Below, one piece after another: positions 29,424-41,500 of a DNA stretch of 64,000 bases. The stretch covers positions 242,134,654-242,198,653 of the forward strand of contig OZ020611.1 in NCBI GenBank assembly GCA_963971575.1, in the 5' to 3' direction. The position numbers and the translations under genes were made by a program. Positions within the stretch are counted from its first letter, which is position 1; the number at the start of each line of letters is the position of its first letter. The notes below the pieces were generated by a model. That model did not search any database. It was not told the origin of the DNA and saw only the letters and a list, made by a program, of their open reading frames with translations. This DNA comes from Liopterus haemorrhoidalis (lineage: Eukaryota > Arthropoda > Insecta > Coleoptera > Dytiscidae).

Positions 29424-30460
29424 AATCGTTCTCTGTTTGTTACTTTTCGTGGTAACAATACTTCTCACTTTCCAGTTACTTCCGTTGTGCCACAGGGATC
29501 AAATCTTGGTCCTCTACTGTTTCTAATGTTCATCAAGGACATCAACGATGTCATAGGTAGCGAACGTTTGCTCTTCGCCGATGATCTTAAAATATTTTGT
29601 TCTGTTTCTTCTATTAATAATTGCTCTAATCTTCAAAAAGATCTATCTAATTTAAGCACCTGGTCACAGTATACACAGTAGTTTCACTCGACCGTTTTCT
29701 GTACTAGATTTTTCATGCGCATGTGTGAATCCTGGTTAGGACGCGCAGTTTTGCGAAGTGAATAAATTAAAAAATATTAAATATTATTTTATATTTAAGT
29801 AATTTTCCTACTTTATTATTATAATACTTTCAATAGTTTTTGTATAATATTTTTTAAATTCATTTTAGAGTCATGAAATGCAAAATTCTTTTGTTAGTTG
29901 TCATATAAAGCTTATTCGTCCGTATCCATACGCGTAATAGTCTGTATCGTTCTTTAGAATTTTGGTTAGGACGAGGTAGCTCGAGGTCACGAAAATGTGG
30001 TACGCCAATATTAAAGGTTTCGACACGAGTCGGCTTACTGATTCTACTGTGACCTGGTGTACCAAAAATAAATTTCATCTTAACCTCTCCAAATGTAAAA
30101 TTATTTCTTTCACTCGAAAAACTACGCCTATTCTCTTTCCATACTCTATATCTAATGTAACACTTAGATAAAATTTGCTCATCTTCTCTTAAAATGCTTG
30201 GCTTTATTATTCGCAACTCTCGCACCTTTTCTGATATCAGTGTAATCTTCACACTCTATTTTTCTTTCGTACGATCTAAACTAGAGTACTGCTCTCTAAT
30301 TTGGAATCCTATTTACGAGGTCCAGATTATCCGAAGTCCGGTTATTGAAAATATTTCAGTTCAAGTTTTTAAAATTCATCTACTATAAAATCATGAGCTC
30401 CTATCCCCCACTTGACTTTCCATATAATACCCTTATTCATCTATTTTCAATTAAAACTTT
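29424..30460 (+). pseudogene. Jockey-like LINE reverse transcriptase fragment, split by a MITE
   Basis: 29424-29664 reads TSVVPQGSNLGPLLFLMFIK, then LLFADDLKIF, with the FADD catalytic motif intact, ending NLSTW. The same protein resumes at 30059 with CTKNKFHLNLSKCKIISFTR and continues, with frameshifts, as LGFIIRNSRTFSD, RSKLEYCSLIWNP to about 30460. The gap is filled exactly by the insertion 29665-30051. PQGSNLGPLLF is typical of Jockey-type elements. Confidence 0.88.
29665..30051. mobile_element. MITE inserted in a LINE, 7-bp duplication ACCTGGT
   Basis: ACCTGGT stands at 29658-29664 and again at 30052-30058. Deleting the 387 bp restores the LINE frame (STW then CTKNKF). The ends CACAGTATACACAGTAG and its partner (CTACTGTG) are inverted. 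A 7- or 8-bp duplication fits hAT or P-like families; the class is not certain. Confidence 0.85.
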
Positions 30461-30529
30461 AAGTGAACCGTTCACTTAAAGTTTTCACTGTGAACGTCGG
30501 GACCAACATTCTATAAATAAAAAAAAAAA

Positions 30530-30591
30530 AACTAGGGTCGCGCGGGGCCTTGTGCAGTCGCACCGATCGCACAGCCCTCTGGCCGGCCCTG
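30530..30591. mobile_element. hAT-like terminal fragment
   Basis: The GC-rich block TCGCGCGGGGCCTTGTGCAG ... CTCTGGCCGGCCCTG resembles the end of hAT MITEs starting CAGGGCCGGCC. A partial relative lies at 11857 (AGGGCCGGCCCTCAGC). No partner end was found. Confidence 0.35.
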
Positions 30592-30599
30592 TGTACGAC

Positions 30600-31390
30600 C
30601 ATATGACGTAACCTTCATGCAAATGTCATTCCATGTTTACTTCATGATCAAAATTATCGTTTTCTTGCGCATCAATTCTATATTTCTAACTGGCTACCAA
30701 CAAAACGCATCTATTTTAAGGGCGGAACTGTGGTTTTCGCATTTAGATGGCGCCATGTTTGAGGCAATATATCGTCTTCAACAACATCACGTCAAATATT
30801 ACGTCAGTAAATGCCTCACATTCTTATTTTCATCTCATTGATAAGTTCAATCTCGTCACTTTCATTTCTAGAAGTTTGTTGTGTTTTCATTGAACGTTAT
30901 ACGAATGTGAACTTGAGTTGAAAGGTTGCAAGCTGGAATTTCCAGATGCCTTAGTATTGTGTCAGTAATGTTTATGGCGCACAGTATCCTGCTTGTTTCT
31001 ATATTCAATAACGTCATGTTTTTTTTCAGCCGCCTCACCTCATGTGTGCTTATGTTATAATGGTAATCTGATAATGTGTTTCGTTGACTCATCATATTAC
31101 TCATTTGTTTTATTAATCTTATTGGTTTTATGAATTGTATACCATTTTTATGATAATTAGTTTTTGGAAATTTACAACGTTGTATATTTTGGGTTGTGAG
31201 TTACTGTAATGTTTGTAAAAGAATAAAGTAATAAAGATTTTTGAATAGAGTTTTTTAAATACACGAAACGAGTGAATATAAAAACAAAAAATTAGCTGTG
31301 GCCACCACAAAGTATTTGTATAAAATACATTCTAGCAGCAGACTAGAAATAACTTGGCCTAATATTTTCTAACAGATATTATTTATCATG
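30600..31390. other. Intergenic, nothing recognised
   Basis: No supported gene. Frames of about 60-78 codons have no recognisable domains. Confidence 0.35.
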
Positions 31391-31398
31391 ACCAAGGA

Positions 31399-31688
31399 CA
31401 GAGACAGCGCGAGGGTCTGCGGCGTCCGTAGCCAAGATTTAATTGAGCGCCCCTAAGGGCGCAACTAGCTTTTTTCGAGGTCTTCCCTTCTAAATTTCAA
31501 GTGAAGACGTAAACAAAACAAAAAAGGTCATCACATCTAAATTTCAAGTAAAGAGCTAAAACAAAAATAGGTCCTCACATCTAAAACTATATTTCACTAA
31601 ATTAATTTTACATTCATGGCGCCCTTTTGAATCACACGTCAGCGCCCCCCTCGCAGCGGTGCCTGCATGCTGTATTGCGCCGGCTCTG
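31399..31688. mobile_element. hAT-type MITE with 8-bp duplication ACCAAGGA/ACCATGGA
   Basis: Ends CAGAGACAGCGC and GCGCCGGCTCTG are imperfect inverted partners. Flanking 8-mers at 31391-31398 and 31689-31696 match at 7 of 8. The interior has GCGCCCCTAAGGGCGC and three tandem copies of a ~44-bp module (GGTCTTCCCTTCTAAATTTC-type) that also occurs in the MITEs at 50037 and 58017. Confidence 0.85.
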
Positions 31689-31708
31689 ACCATGGAAACG
31701 TTACATAT

Positions 31709-32070
31709 AAAGGGCGTATCACACTAGAACACAATCCAAGTTTTATTTTGTAAGTCTTCTTCCAGGATTCAAGTCCTCAAGTTTTCAGCTATCACACGCG
31801 AAACAGGGAAAAGTAACTTGCGTCTGCGTACATAACGTTAACAATAGACCCATCTCACTTGATCTGACTGAGAGGAAGAGGCCGCGCACGCGCATTTGAA
31901 GACTTGGATTTCGTCTGTTTTCTAGAGACAGGGGAAATATATCTCGATGTATTTGCTCAGACTTAAAGACCTAGTCATGCTATCACACACATAAGACTTC
32001 GATTCAAATGCAAAGACTTTAATTTTCCAAGTTTAGACTTGAATAATAACTCTAGTGTGATAAGACCTTT
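31709..32070. mobile_element. MITE, 362 bp
   Basis: AAAGGGCGTATCACACTAGA at the left pairs with CTCTAGTGTGATAAGACCTTT at the right. Interior halves are also partly complementary (CCAAGTTTTATTTTG against AATTTTCCAAGTTTAG). Non-coding. Confidence 0.8.
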
Positions 32071-32091
32071 AGTATGAAAAAATAGATACTA

Positions 32092-32498
32092 CAGTCTGTT
32101 CCAAACGATTAAGCTGAACTAGATTTTGCAATCTAGTTACTTTCATCGTTTAAATCGTGCTTTTCGACCGTTTTGTTTAAGCTTTGTAAATCATACTTAC
32201 AATACACATTTTTTTGTTAAGGTTACTATCATTTTAAATTGTCATTTTCTTTATATTTTGATTTTTTGTGTCATTCTTAATACAAATTTCCCATTTATTA
32301 TTTTTTTTGTCATTAAAATATATAAAAAAATAATTTAATTTTGACATAGGTCATTCGTTTCCATGGTTTCATTGTTGTAAATTTAAATTTTGACAGTCCA
32401 ACGTGAAAAATGAAATAACCCAAGCAAGGTCCCTTGTCGTGACAACCTAAAAGAACGAAATTCCCATTTAGTTCCGCCTAAGCGTTTGAAACAGACGG
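32092..32498. mobile_element. TA-flanked MITE, family A copy 1 (407 bp)
   Basis: The ends CAGTCTGTTCCAAACGATTA and (CGTTTGAAACAGACGG) are inverted. TA lies at 32090-32091 and 32499-32500. The body (CCAAGCAAGGTCCCTTGTCG, CCATGGTTTCATTGTTG) recurs inverted at 41011-41410 and 63441-63832. TA duplications suggest a Tc1/mariner-type mobiliser. Confidence 0.9.
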
Positions 32499-32500
32499 TA

Positions 32501-33948
32501 GTATAAAATTTTGTTTCGTTTTATCAAAAAATATCTCAAATAAAAGTTGTTAGTTATTGCTTTTATAGCAACTTTTGTTTAATAATTTTTTTCGAAATAT
32601 GTTTCTGTTGTTAAATATTTGCAAAAATCTTAAAATTGACACGAGTAAACTTCCATTTTTAGTCAACAGATTTTTACCAAAAATTGATCAACTCTTGCCA
32701 TTGGCGTGAAAAGCTTAAATATGAAGTTTCATAAAAATCCTTTTAGCCGAATTTGCTCTGCACGAGTACACAGACAGACAGACGGACGGACGGACGGACG
32801 GACAGACAGATAGACAGACAAACATGCTAAAAATAGTCAAAACGTTATGAGGGGTTAGTCTAAAAATCTGAAATAATTCTTTATAATTGATGAGAAACAA
32901 AATAGTTCATCAGGAATTTTTGATCAGATTAATGTTATGAAAAATATCAAGAGTCTTGTGTGGTCTCAAAGTAAGCTCTCAAGACGTAGATTAAGGAATG
33001 AAAATTGTTCTTTAAATTTATTTATTTTTACATGATTCCTTGAGTAGATTATAATTAAAAACATTTTTTTTTTTTATTTTAAGATGTTTTTAAAAGGTAT
33101 TTTAAAATAAACACATTGAAAGTAAAAAGATGTACAAACAAAAATACAAATAAAAAATAAGTCCGGATCAAAAACTAGTTTAAAGTTCGAGTACTGTAAA
33201 GGTCGCGCTAATTACTTTTTTCTCCACATATTTAAGAATCTTCTTATTAAATAAACACATTAATTAAATGTCAAATCTGAAGGTATTCTAGTTTATTACA
33301 GAGAATTAATAAGTAGTAATTAGTAATAAATCAAAGAAAATTAATAAATAAAATGCTCGGAAAATTTTAAAACGTATATTGCAAAATCCTCAAAAACTTT
33401 TAACAACTTGGGATAAATTTTCGTTGACAATAATCCACCATTTACAAAAAAAAATCACTACACAATTTCAATAACCTCCATTTAAAAAAAAAAAAAAAAT
33501 CAAACGTATTATTGACATAGTTATTTATTTAATTGTGCGCGAGACCGAGAACTTATTAATCCGCCCTCGTAGACAGGTGTTTCTTAAGTTATACGTAAGA
33601 AACCGTAAAACTATTAAAAATGCTGTCCTATGCTATGTTTACTTCTGGAAATTATTTTAAAATTATTTTTGCTGATGACTTTACCTTAAAAAATTCCAAA
33701 CAAAATTAAATCTTGTTTTCATATTCATATTATTTTTATAGAAAAACATAGAACATCATTTTAAAACATAAATCTAAAAACACAAACATCTAAATCATTT
33801 GTGCAATATTTTTAATATCGACAAAATAATTTTTAAATTAAAATAAAAAAGAAATACATAATTAAGACTATAATCCATACACAATGCTTCCTCGCCTGAG
33901 TACGCCATAGCAGCTTTGTTGGTAAGGATGAAAATATCGATTTCAAGT
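32501..33948. other. Intergenic with (CAGA/CGGA)n microsatellite
   Basis: 32769-32822 is a CAGACAGACAGACGGACGGA-type tetranucleotide array, and GGAATTTTTGATCAGATT at 32914 is a fragment of the R repeat. The rest is AT-rich without genes. Confidence 0.5.
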
Positions 33949-33956
33949 ATCGAAAC

Positions 33957-34899
33957 CAGAGGCGTACCTAGGGTAAATGGCGCCCATGGCAAACATTAAA
34001 ATTGTGCCGCTCTCCAAACATGTCACATCCACATTTTGAAAATTAAAATCTAAAATAACTTTATATCTTTATATATAAAACTGAATATTTGTGGGTATGT
34101 CCGGAAATTCTAACCCACCAGATATGCTACCGAGTTGAAATTTTGCATACAGGTAGGAAATGCCTTCATCACAACTAGAAAAATCGAAAATCTCAAAAAA
34201 GTCTCACCAGAAACGAGAAATTAATAATTTTGTTTTTAATTATAGTGGACCATTGGAATATCTATTAAATATGCAGTGAGGGGATAGGAATTTTCGTTCA
34301 ATAGTTGATTGGATGACTATATTCTGATAGTGGCTCTTCGGGCGGCATCGGAAATGTTCGGCTCAAATATTGTCGGCAAACAGCACTGATCTTTATTCGG
34401 TTATTTAGCAAAACTATGATTAGTCTATGTAGAACGAGACAACATCTATATTATATTTTTTTATTTTTGCCGATATTTATGAACTTTATTATTTTGGTTT
34501 ATTTATTTTTGCTTTTGACGAATCTTTCTTAAAAACAGTTTTAACCAAATTTAGTATGATAATAGATTAAAACCAGGATTCGAACAGAGGCCATATAGCA
34601 TCTCAAAATTCTCATTCTAAGGGAGTGTTTTGGGATTAAAACTGTTAACTTAAAAACTTAAAATATTTTAATAATTGCACCCCGAAAGGAGTAAATTGCT
34701 ATTTTTTATTCTATAAAACGTCCCTTGGACATAGTCATGAAATTCGGTAAGCATATTTTCTCCATGATGTAAGCACCCAAAAACAAGACATTTTTTGAAA
34801 TTCGACCCCGAAGGTGGTTATTTTTTGTCCATTTGCGCCCCCCTTCAAGTGGCGCCCAGGGCACGTGCCATTCCTGCCATACCCCCAGATACGCCTCTG
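33957..34899. mobile_element. hAT element, 943 bp, exact 8-bp duplication ATCGAAAC
   Basis: ATCGAAAC at 33949-33956 is repeated at 34900-34907. Ends CAGAGGCGTACCTAGGG and CCCCAGATACGCCTCTG are inverted, with GGCGCCCATGGCA / GGCGCCCAGGGCAC as subterminal partners. No transposase frame. The inside includes a TTATATATAAAACTGAATAT repeat and a TAGTATGATAATAGATTAAA block also present near 2215. Confidence 0.95.
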
Positions 34900-35040
34900 A
34901 TCGAAACTCTGTATCTGTATTGGTATCGGAAAAAAGTATCGATACTATGTGGTATCGATTACTATATTTTAAAAAAATGTGTAGTCAGCTTTGTGGTATC
35001 AAAAAAATATCAATATTTCGTGATATCGATTAATGAAATA

Positions 35041-36110
35041 CTAAAAAAAATTTGTCAAGTGCGAATTTTTACACATTTCAGGGCTTTGACAATATTTTTT
35101 CTATAATTTCATCAAAATTATTATTTTTATGATGATCATTTTTATTCGTTATTTGAGTACCCAGCAAACATTTTTATACGGGCCAGTACTGTTGAAGCAC
35201 ATACGCCGGGGAGTATGTGCTTCAATAGTTGAAAGTAATGGGCCAGTACCCCGGTGTCCCCGTGGCCGTTAGCTGGCCCATTGGTTTATCAATTGCCGGC
35301 CCAGCAGCGGTAAAGTGCAAAATAATCGCATTAGATGCAAGATTTATTTCTGACGGGCCAGTGCTTATATTATACCCACTCTCTAGTATTTAAAATGTAA
35401 CATATGTATATTTACCTTATATCCAGTATTAAAATAAACTAATGGTTAGGTGCAAAATAAATACTCATTTGGCCATTTCACCATCGTTGAATAAATTTAT
35501 TTAAAAATAAAGTTGACAATATCGCATCGGTTTTAAACTATTAATGAAGAAATTAACATTGCTGCGATAACAGAATGATGCGATATTGTCAACTTCATTC
35601 GTTGAATAAATTTATTCACCGATGGTGAAACAAAAGTAAAATGTAACATATTATCAAAAATAAGTGCTCATAAAATGCTGGTAAAATACTTCGTATAGGA
35701 GGAGTGCGAAATACAAATGTGAAGTACAGTATTAATACTGACGTTGCACAAACTTTTAGTGCCAGCAATTTACCAACAGAAAAAGCAGTTTGCCGACATT
35801 CGGCCGATGGTTGAATGTTTGCTAGGTACTAGGGTCTTCCATTTAATTTTTTAAACTTTTCTTATTAGATATTATAATTCAAAAGTTATATCGAATAAGA
35901 ATCAGAACAATTTAGAGTAAACAAAATAAAATAAATCAGTTTTTTTAAATTCAAGTTTTTCTTTAATGTATCTTTAAATTTCACAGAAAGTTCACAGACA
36001 TATAAATAATATTTGATAAAACTGTTATTTGTAAAACTGGCATTAAAAAAAGAAAATTAATAAAATTGTTGTATTCAAGACTTTTAATATACTTGAATAT
36101 TTACAATAAA
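35041..36110 (+). repeat. Interspersed repeat, left of the minisatellite, split by a MITE
   Basis: 35050-35160 (GTGCGAATTTTTACACATTT ... TTCGTTATTTGAGTAC) and 35827-36110 (TACTAGGGTCTTCCATTTAA...) together match 38592-38950 on the other side of the minisatellite. The uninterrupted copy there reads TTTGAGTACTAAGGACTTTC, which shows where the MITE 35161-35826 went in. Confidence 0.7.
35161..35826. mobile_element. MITE, 666 bp, possible 3-bp duplication TAC
   Basis: CCAGCAAACATTTTTA and GAATGTTTGCTAGG are inverted ends. TAC lies at 35158-35160 and 35827-35829, and the empty site is seen at 38755. Inside, 35476-35632 is a second inverted repeat (TTTCACCATCG...AAGTTGACAATATCGCATC against its complement). 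Confidence 0.75.
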
Positions 36111-38290
36111 ATCACAGAAAAATGGCGAAGGTCAAAGGGACGGATATTACAAGGACGTAGATCAAGAGGGCGTAGTACAAGGGATCAAAAATCAAAAGAG
36201 CGAAACATAGGTCGAAAATTAAGGAGCGAGGGCTAAAAGTGAGAAAGGCCAAAGTACGCTCCTAACGTTCCAGTAAAGACTAGAAATAAACAATGGTCAA
36301 GGTGACGAAGGCCAAAAAGCGACAGCCAAGTTCCTCCCTAGAGAACCTAGATCGAGAAAGCCTAGATCAAGTAGGCGAAGGACAAGGAGCGAAGAGATTG
36401 AAGGCCAAGATTCGCCCCTAGGGAGCCTATAACAAGAGGATAAAATCAAAAAAGCGAAGACGAAGAAACCAATGGCCAAGGTTTGCTCCTAAGGAGTCTA
36501 TATCAAGAAAACCTAGGCCAAGGAAACGAAGGACAGGCAGCGAAAACCAAGAGATTGAATTCACCTCAAAGGTACCTAAATCAAGGAAGCTAGACTAAGG
36601 GGCTGAAGGCCAAGGTTCGCCCCTAGGAAGCCTAGTTCAAAGAAATAGAGACCAAGGCGGACAAATGCCAATAAGCAAAGACCAAGAAGGCGAAAGCCAA
36701 GGGAACACCAATGTTCGCCTTTAAGAAGTCGAGCCCAAAGAAATCTAGAACAAGGGGACGAAGACGAAGGAGCCAAGACTACGAGAGCAAAATCCAAGAA
36801 GTGAAGGACAAGGTTTGCTCCGAGGAAGCCTAGTTCAAGGAAGTATAGACAAGGAGACAAAGCTCAAGGAGTGAAGGCCGAGAGAGCGAAAGCCTATTCG
36901 CTGCTAGGGAGCCTAGACCAGAAGCCTAGACCAAGAAGACGAAGGCCAAGGAGCAGAGGTCAGCGTTCGCTCCTAGGTATACCTTTCATCCTTGGGTCTA
37001 GATCAGGAAAATCTAGGCTCAAGAATGAAATTCAAGAGGGCGAGGGGCAAAAGGGCGATGGCCAGGAAGCAAACACCAAGGTTCGCCCCTTAGGAGCCTA
37101 GATCAAGGAGATGTTGGCCAAGGAGCGCAAGACAAGGATCGCTCCTAGGGAGTCTAGATCAATAAAGTATAGACCAATGGTGCAAACGCCAAAAAGAGAA
37201 GGCCGAAAGAGCGAAAGGGTATTCGCTCCTAGGGAGCCTAGATCAGGAAGCCTAGATCAAGGATACGAAGGCTAAGGAGCAAAGATCAACGTTCGCCCCT
37301 CGGTAACCTAGACTGGGAAAGTATAGGCCCAAGGATGAAATTCAAGAGAGCGAGGGCCAAAAGAGCGGCAGGCAAAAGCCAACACGAAGGTTCTCCCCTT
37401 AGGAGCCTAGATCAAGGAGACGAAGACCAAGGAGCAAAGGTCAACGTTCGTTCCTAGGTAACCTAGATCAGGAAAGCCTAGGCTCGAGGATGAAATTCAA
37501 GAGGGCGAGGACCAAAGAGCGACAGGCATAAAACAAACACCTAGGTTCGCCCCTTATGATCCTAGATCAAGGAGACGAAGGCCAAGGAGTAAAGGTCAAC
37601 GTTCGCCCCTAGGTAACCTAGATCAGAAAAGTCTAGGCCCAAGGATGAAATTCAAGAGGGCGAGAGCCAAAAGAGTGATAGGCAAAAAGCAAACACCAAG
37701 GCTTGTCCCTTAGCAGCCTAGATCAAGGCGATGACAGCCAAGGAGCGAAAGACAAGGTTCACTCCTAAGGAGTCTAGATCAAGAAAGTGGAAACCAAGGA
37801 GCAAACGCCAAAAAACGAAGGCCGAGAGAGCAAAAGCTGAGAGAATGAAAGCTAGGATTTACTCCTAAGGAGCCTAGGTAGCCTTGGTTCGCCGCTAGGG
37901 AGCTTGGGCCAACGAAGTTTAGGCCCAACGATGAAATTTAAGAGTCCGAGAGCCAAAAGAGGGATAGGCAAAAAGCAAATACTAAGGTTCACCCCTTAGG
38001 AGCCTAGTTCAAGGAGGATAACGGCCAAGGAGCGAAAGACAAGGTTCACTCCTAGGGAGTCTTGATCAAGAAAACGTAGACCAAGGGGAAAAGGCCAAAA
38101 AGCGAAGGCAGAGAGAGCGAAAGCTGAGAGCGAAGGCCAGGTTTCGCTCCTAGGGAGCCTAGACTAAGGGGACGAAGGCCAAGGAGAAAAGGCCAAGGTT
38201 CGCTTGTAGGTAACCTAGACCAAGGAAGCCTAGGCCCAGGGACGAAAATCAATAAGGCAAAGGCCAAAGGGGTCAAACGCTAAGGATGCG
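36111..38290. repeat. Complex minisatellite, ~155-bp higher-order unit
   Basis: About 2.2 kb built of short related phrases: CCTAGATCAAGGAGACGAAG, GCCAAGGAGCGAAAGACAAG, GTTCGCTCCTAGGGAGCCTA and GATGAAATTCAAGAGGGCGA. The phrase TTCG(C/T)(C/T)CCTAGGTAACCTAGA starts at 37292, 37447 and 37602, exactly 155 bp apart; elsewhere spacing is irregular. It is clearly richer in G+C than the flanks, with many CCTAGG sites. Open frames through it are low-complexity and not believed to be genes. Confidence 0.93.
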
Positions 38291-38431
38291 AAAACATGTG
38301 CAAGAACCTACATGCACTAACGCGACTATTCGTATTTAAAATATTTTTTTGATAATGGAGGCTGATGCCACAGGTACAAGGGTTTCAAGTCCAGGTCCCA
38401 ACTTGTCTCCAGATCTTAATATGTTCTTTTA

Positions 38432-38578
38432 TCATTTCTTTTTTATACATTGTTTCTTGTAAGCATCGTAGGCCATTCGATTTGTTGCACAAGCAACACA
38501 CTGTTTAAATCTTTCCAGTGGTACACGACAACAATAAAATCTATTTTTTTCATCCGCATCCTTTAAACAATCCATTAA
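38432..38578 (-). CDS. Twin-CX9C gene, exon 3 (terminal)
   Basis: Acceptor TTGTTTCAG... (reading AAACTGTTTCAG-type tract on the minus strand); 48 codons LMDCLKDADEKNRFYCCRVP ... QCIKKK and TGA. It completes both CX9C motifs. Confidence 0.7.
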   Translation of the reverse strand, partial: LMDCLKDADEKNRFYCCRVPLERFKQCVACATNRMAYDAYKKQCIKKK

Positions 38579-41500
38579 CTGAAACAATAAAAACTGATGA
38601 GAAGTGTGAATTTTCATACATTTCAGGGTTTTGTTGGTATTTAATAAGTGTCAGAAATCAATAAAATGCTGAAAGACTAGGACAATATTTTTTTCTGTAA
38701 TCACATCAAAATAAACAGTTTTTTGATAATCACATTTATATCTTAATTTGAGTACTAAGGACTTTCATTTAATTTTTTAAAATTATTTTTTAAGCAATTT
38801 TAAATAATTTGAGAAAGTTCACAATAAAATTTAAATTAAAAAATCCCAGTGATTTTTTCTGCGATTTCCTTTGTATCTAAGACTTTATTAAATTAGTATT
38901 ATCTGTCTCATTTTGTAATACGAAACTAACAGGAAAATTTCATTTTTTATGTTGTATATTTAAAATATCATCTTAGGGTGGTAATTCTGAAGTAACACCT
39001 TTCAAAATATTTGACAATTCATAATTGACATTAAATTATATGTCAACTTACTAACACAAATTGTATAAAACACAAATTGACAAGTATTTGAAATATATTT
39101 TATACAACCAGAACAGAAATTATGAATAAGCGAAATAACATGAAATAAATATTTGTATATAATTCAAAATATTAGACATGTCAATCACAAACTTGACATG
39201 TCAATTTGGTATCTGACATGTAGTTTTTGAGTGAATATAACCTCAGTATAATGAAACTTCATCAAAAATGTAAAAGCCAGATTTATACAAGTTTACATGG
39301 TTTCAAAAAAGTCTATGTACACCACAACAGTCACCAAAGTAACCAGATTTATGATAGTTTCGTATAAACTGTTCACTTTTGTAAGAACACACCAGATCTG
39401 GTTATTTTGGTTACTTTTATGGTGTGTTACTGACTTTAAATGTCAATTAAAAATATTCCTTACGCTGTAAAACCGACTTTAGGTTGTTAAGGTTATGATC
39501 ATTATAATTAAGATATCATTTTTCAATATGACATATGTCAAATGGATCAACATTTTAAAAAAAGTGACATTTTTTAATACCAACATGACATACAGCTTCA
39601 AAGGTGCAAACTATTGAAAACAAAATTCCCTCTTAGTTTGTTCTTACAAAAGTGAACCGGCTATATTACAAATTGAGACAGATTATAATAAATATATTGA
39701 TAAATGTAAAATAAATAAAATAAAATAAGATAACGCCTAGATAGGCGTATAAGGGGCAGAAAAGCTAAGTTCTCAATTTCTAGACCGCCGGAAATATTGA
39801 TCAAAGGCTTATTTTTTTTTTTCAATTTAAAAATTTATATTAACAACGTGTTATTTATTTTATAAGTAAATATTTCACTATTATATGGTAAGTAACTGAG
39901 GTAACTAAATAGTTTTGGCGGGCCGGCTATACCTACACTTTGCATTTCAGCCCTGCAAGCATATTCTTGTGTTGTATTTGTCATCAAATTATTCAAATCG
40001 TCTTCCACGAAATCTAAACATTCCTCGCTAATTCCCAAGGTATAACTATGAGATTCGTCCATACATTTTAATTTATTTTCCCATTCCTCATCTTGAATCC
40101 ATATTCTCCTGGCTAGGGGTGCTGCAAATTAACAAATTCACCTTATTACCAACCTTAAAGTTAACGATTTACATATATTTTGGCTAATGAAAATCTCTAA
40201 CAACGAAATCTGGTGGGGGATGCAACTGATTTTATTGCTTTTTTTCAAGTTCATTTTCTCCGGCTCCACTTTTATTCAAATTTTGATGTGGTTCTCAAAC
40301 ACAATTGCGTTTTTTCAAAATTTTTATTACCGCTATTTTTCGACGTAATCCCAGAACCGATCGAGGCGTTTTTCCTAACGGGAAATAAGTTTGACGATCC
40401 CCTCGTCGTAGAAGTTGACCGCCAGTTCATTTAACATAACTGGGGGTTAGAAATAAAATGATTCAAGTGCAATTTTTTCTAAGTTTAATGTAAGTACATA
40501 TTTCGTTAGTTAAACATTATTATTATTAGATAGTAAAAGAATTTCAACAGAATTCGCTTTACTAAAACCCTCTGTCGAACTTGTCTGTCGAATTTTGAAA
40601 AAATAAATTGCTATCGTAAGTAAGAAATGCGTTAAAATTAGCGTCAGGTTATTATTTTTATTTTAACTCCATGCCATTATCCAAAAATGCTATTCTGTAA
40701 GAGCATTTGTTAAGGTAAGCGTTAATACAATATTTGTTAACGCGAGGCGCTAACTCACCCTGTAGAGAGGCTAATATTAACTGCACGCGCATGCACTGTT
40801 ACATTGAATTTTAACAGGAGTATTTATTTAGTCAAATGCCAAGAAAATCTTAACCTAATATTTCGGTGTTGAATTAAATATTCAGTGGCGAAATTTATTT
40901 TAAAAATGTAACAGAAATATTTGGTCCTGTGATACTCATTATAACTGGTTTCCATAGTGTATTAAATAAAAATATAACTTTATTCAACTTTTGTTTAGTC
41001 AATTTATATACAGTCAAACGCTTAGGCGGAACTTAATGGGAATTTCGTTCTTTTAGGTTGTCACGACAAGGGACCTTGCTTGGTTTATTTCATTTTTCAC
41101 GTTGGAATGTCAAAATTTAAAATTACAACAATGAAACCATGGAAACGAATGACCTATGTCAAAATTAATTTTTTTTTAATATATTTTAATGACAAAAAAA
41201 TAATTAAATGGGAAATTTGTATTAAGAATGACACAAATAATCAAAATATAAAGAAAATGACATTTTAAAATGATATTAACCTTAACCAAAAAATGTTTAT
41301 TGTAAGTATGATTTACAAAGCTTAAACAAAACGGCCGAAAAGTACGATTTAAGCGATGAAAGTAACTAAATTGCAAAATCTAGTTCCGCCTAAGAGTTTG
41401 AAACAGACTGTACTACATTGTATTATAACAGTTTATCTAATTTTTTAATAATATGTGAATTATATGTTCATTCTATTTTTAAAAAGGTGTTCGGTGATAT

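Noticed and set aside
36297..38276. Leu/Arg-rich frames in the minisatellite
   Set aside because: Low-complexity translations of the GC-rich repeat; both strands are open at different places, as expected for repeats without stops.
40213..40434. 73-aa frame on the plus strand near the twin-CX9C exon 2
   Set aside because: No domain; it lies in the intron opposite to the gene and has no splice or promoter support.
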